This document shows, piece by piece, positions 16,282 to 17,132 of a stretch of DNA of 17,132 bases. This stretch comes from an uncultured Collinsella sp. Lineage in GTDB: Bacteria; Actinomycetota; Coriobacteriia; Coriobacteriales; Coriobacteriaceae. The notes under the pieces are model-generated. The model saw only the letters and a list, made by a program, of their open reading frames with translations, did not search any database and was not told where the DNA came from. Location: assembly GCA_902468695.1 (NCBI GenBank), contig CABQZS010000140.1, forward strand, positions 1-17,132, in the 5' to 3' direction. A program made the translations under genes and the position numbers. Each line of letters opens with the position of its first letter. Within the stretch, counting starts at the first letter, position 1.

Positions 16282-16304
16282 CTGCGAGTTGTTAGTATCC
16301 ATTA

Positions 16305-16320
16305 TGTTTCACGTGAAACA
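16305..16320. promoter_or_regulatory. parS: parS site 3 (abutting rsmG)
   Basis: A third exact copy of TGTTTCACGTGAAACA, again 39 bases on. It ends one base from the rsmG stop codon, and flanking A and T extend it to 18 bases. Confidence 0.97.
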
Positions 16321-16321
16321 T

Positions 16322-17059
16322 CTAGGCAAGCGGATTCTTCTTTGCCATGCCATTTGCACGAGGCAATGAAACGGATGCTGGATGACTCTTCTTAAGGACA
16401 ATGAACTCCCTGTGACCCAAGCCTTCAGGCAAATCAATTGCGTCATTCAGAAGCAAAGTGAAGCCGCAAATCTTAGCTGCTGACATACCGGAAGTAAGCT
16501 CCTCATCCGAAGGATTGCCCTTGGTGATAACAAATAGCCCTCCATCCTTGAGGAACGGAGCCGCATACTCAACAAGAATCGGTAGAGGGGCCAGGGCGCG
16601 GGCGGTTACAACGGAGAACTGCTTCTTATGGCTTCGAGCATATTCTTCAAGACGATCGTGGACCGCATGAGCATGTTTCAGTCCAAGAGCATGAACAAAA
16701 GAATTGACAGCATCAACCTTCTTGCCAACAGAGTCAATATAAGTAGCTTTACGATGCGTGGATATGGTTAACGGAATACCAGGGAAGCCCGCACCTGTAC
16801 CCATATCGAGTAAAGCTCCCTCAGGAGCCTTATTGATATAAGGGAGCAAAACAAGTGAGTCGAGGATATGAAGTATGGCAGCATCTTCTACGTTAAGAAT
16901 ACGGGTGAGATTGGTTGTCTTATTTGTTTCCAGAACCAAGTCCAAATGATGAATACATTTCCTAAGCTCAACATCAGTTACGCTCAAGGAATACTCTTTG
17001 CAATAGGAAGTTAGACGACTCAACATCTCGTCAGCCTGCTGATCGGAAAGTACTAACAA
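16322..17059 (-). CDS. rsmG: 16S rRNA (guanine(527)-N(7))-methyltransferase
   Basis: 245 residues from the TTG at 17059. RsmG (GidB) uses SAM to methylate N7 of G527 in 16S rRNA; loss of this mark gives low-level streptomycin resistance in other bacteria. Motifs: NKTTNLTRI, HILDSLVLLPYI, the SAM loop LLDMGTGAGFPGIPLT, VTARALAPLPILVEYAAPFL and the Pro/Arg-rich tail ending in NPLA. The frame opens at a TTG at 17107, but that codon lies inside the T-run of a terminator and has no ribosome site. The TTG at 17059 has AAAGGAG six bases upstream; the ATG at 17026 would match the Bacillus length but has a poor site. The gene leads into the parS array and parA, the standard origin-proximal order. Confidence is high for identity and moderate for the start. 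Confidence 0.94.
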   Translation of the reverse strand: MLVLSDQQADEMLSRLTSYCKEYSLSVTDVELRKCIHHLDLVLETNKTTNLTRILNVEDAAILHILDSLVLLPYINKAPEGALLDMGTGAGFPGIPLTISTHRKATYIDSVGKKVDAVNSFVHALGLKHAHAVHDRLEEYARSHKKQFSVVTARALAPLPILVEYAAPFLKDGGLFVITKGNPSDEELTSGMSAAKICGFTLLLNDAIDLPEGLGHREFIVLKKSHPASVSLPRANGMAKKNPLA

Positions 17060-17065
17060 CGAAAG

Positions 17066-17072
17066 CTCCTTT
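17066..17072 (-). promoter_or_regulatory. Ribosome binding site deciding the rsmG start
   Basis: AAAGGAG on the minus strand, with a six-base spacer to TTG at 17059. It is the only strong site near the beginning of rsmG. Confidence 0.7.
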
Positions 17073-17105
17073 CTGACAAAAATCAGTGTATCGAGAACTT
17101 TTGAC

Positions 17106-17132
17106 AAAAAAAGGGGACGTGGAAACCACGTC
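17106..17132 (-). terminator. Intrinsic terminator upstream of rsmG, cut by the window end
   Basis: On the minus strand a 7-bp stem (17132-17126 with 17122-17116) with a three-base loop is followed by CCCC and seven Ts. The hairpin touches the last base of the window, so the stem may be longer. It should end the upstream gene and make rsmG the first gene of its own operon. TTGTCA (17107-17102) just after it could be the rsmG -35; GATTTT 17 bases later is a poor -10. Confidence 0.7.

Noticed and set aside
16227..16320. The 39-bp spaced palindromes as a CRISPR array
   Set aside because: The repeats are 16-bp palindromes identical to parS, with only three copies and partly related linkers, beside parA and parB.

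Overview
The window looks like a piece of chromosome from a high-G+C Actinobacterium, most likely a gut Coriobacterium of the Collinsella type. This is an inference. It rests on three things: the conserved order rsmG-parA-parB with parS sites, a tandem pair of WYL-domain regulators, and a large LPXTG adhesin whose C-terminal module I associate with this group. No rRNA, tRNA, CRISPR array, insertion sequence or prophage was seen. The chromosome origin is probably near the right-hand end, because rsmG-parA-parB normally sits beside it.

Layout. Positions 18-3449 (+) encode a secreted, sortase-anchored adhesin with a predicted thioester domain, about six CnaB-like isopeptide domains and an LPATG anchor. 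It ends at a bidirectional terminator. Facing it on the minus strand (6932-3516) is a two-gene unit: a very large membrane-anchored M28-like protein with degenerate metal-site positions and a roughly 670-residue low-complexity insertion, then a 72-residue membrane protein with an acidic tail. Next come two overlapping WYL-domain regulators (7131-9057, +). Their last stop codon overlaps the stop codon of a convergent DnaQ-DinG exonuclease/helicase (11948-9054, -). That helicase is translationally coupled to the upstream D-Ala-D-Ala ligase gene ddl (12907-11942, -). The ddl gene diverges from rlmN (12993-14045, +).

The last 3 kb is the chromosome-segregation locus on the minus strand: rsmG, then three perfect parS palindromes spaced exactly 39 bp apart, then parA, parB and a small membrane protein started from inside the parB end. 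A fourth, imperfect parS lies on the other side, after rlmN. This part is visibly richer in A+T than the rest. Its genes start at GTG or TTG, except the last, which starts at ATG.

How the genes work together: ParA, ParB and the parS sites form the origin-segregation machinery. RsmG and RlmN modify 16S and 23S rRNA. Ddl supplies D-Ala-D-Ala for peptidoglycan. The helicase and the WYL pair may both serve DNA-damage responses, which is an inference. Most genes are housekeeping. The least-described parts are the M28-like protein with its small partner and the phased parS array.
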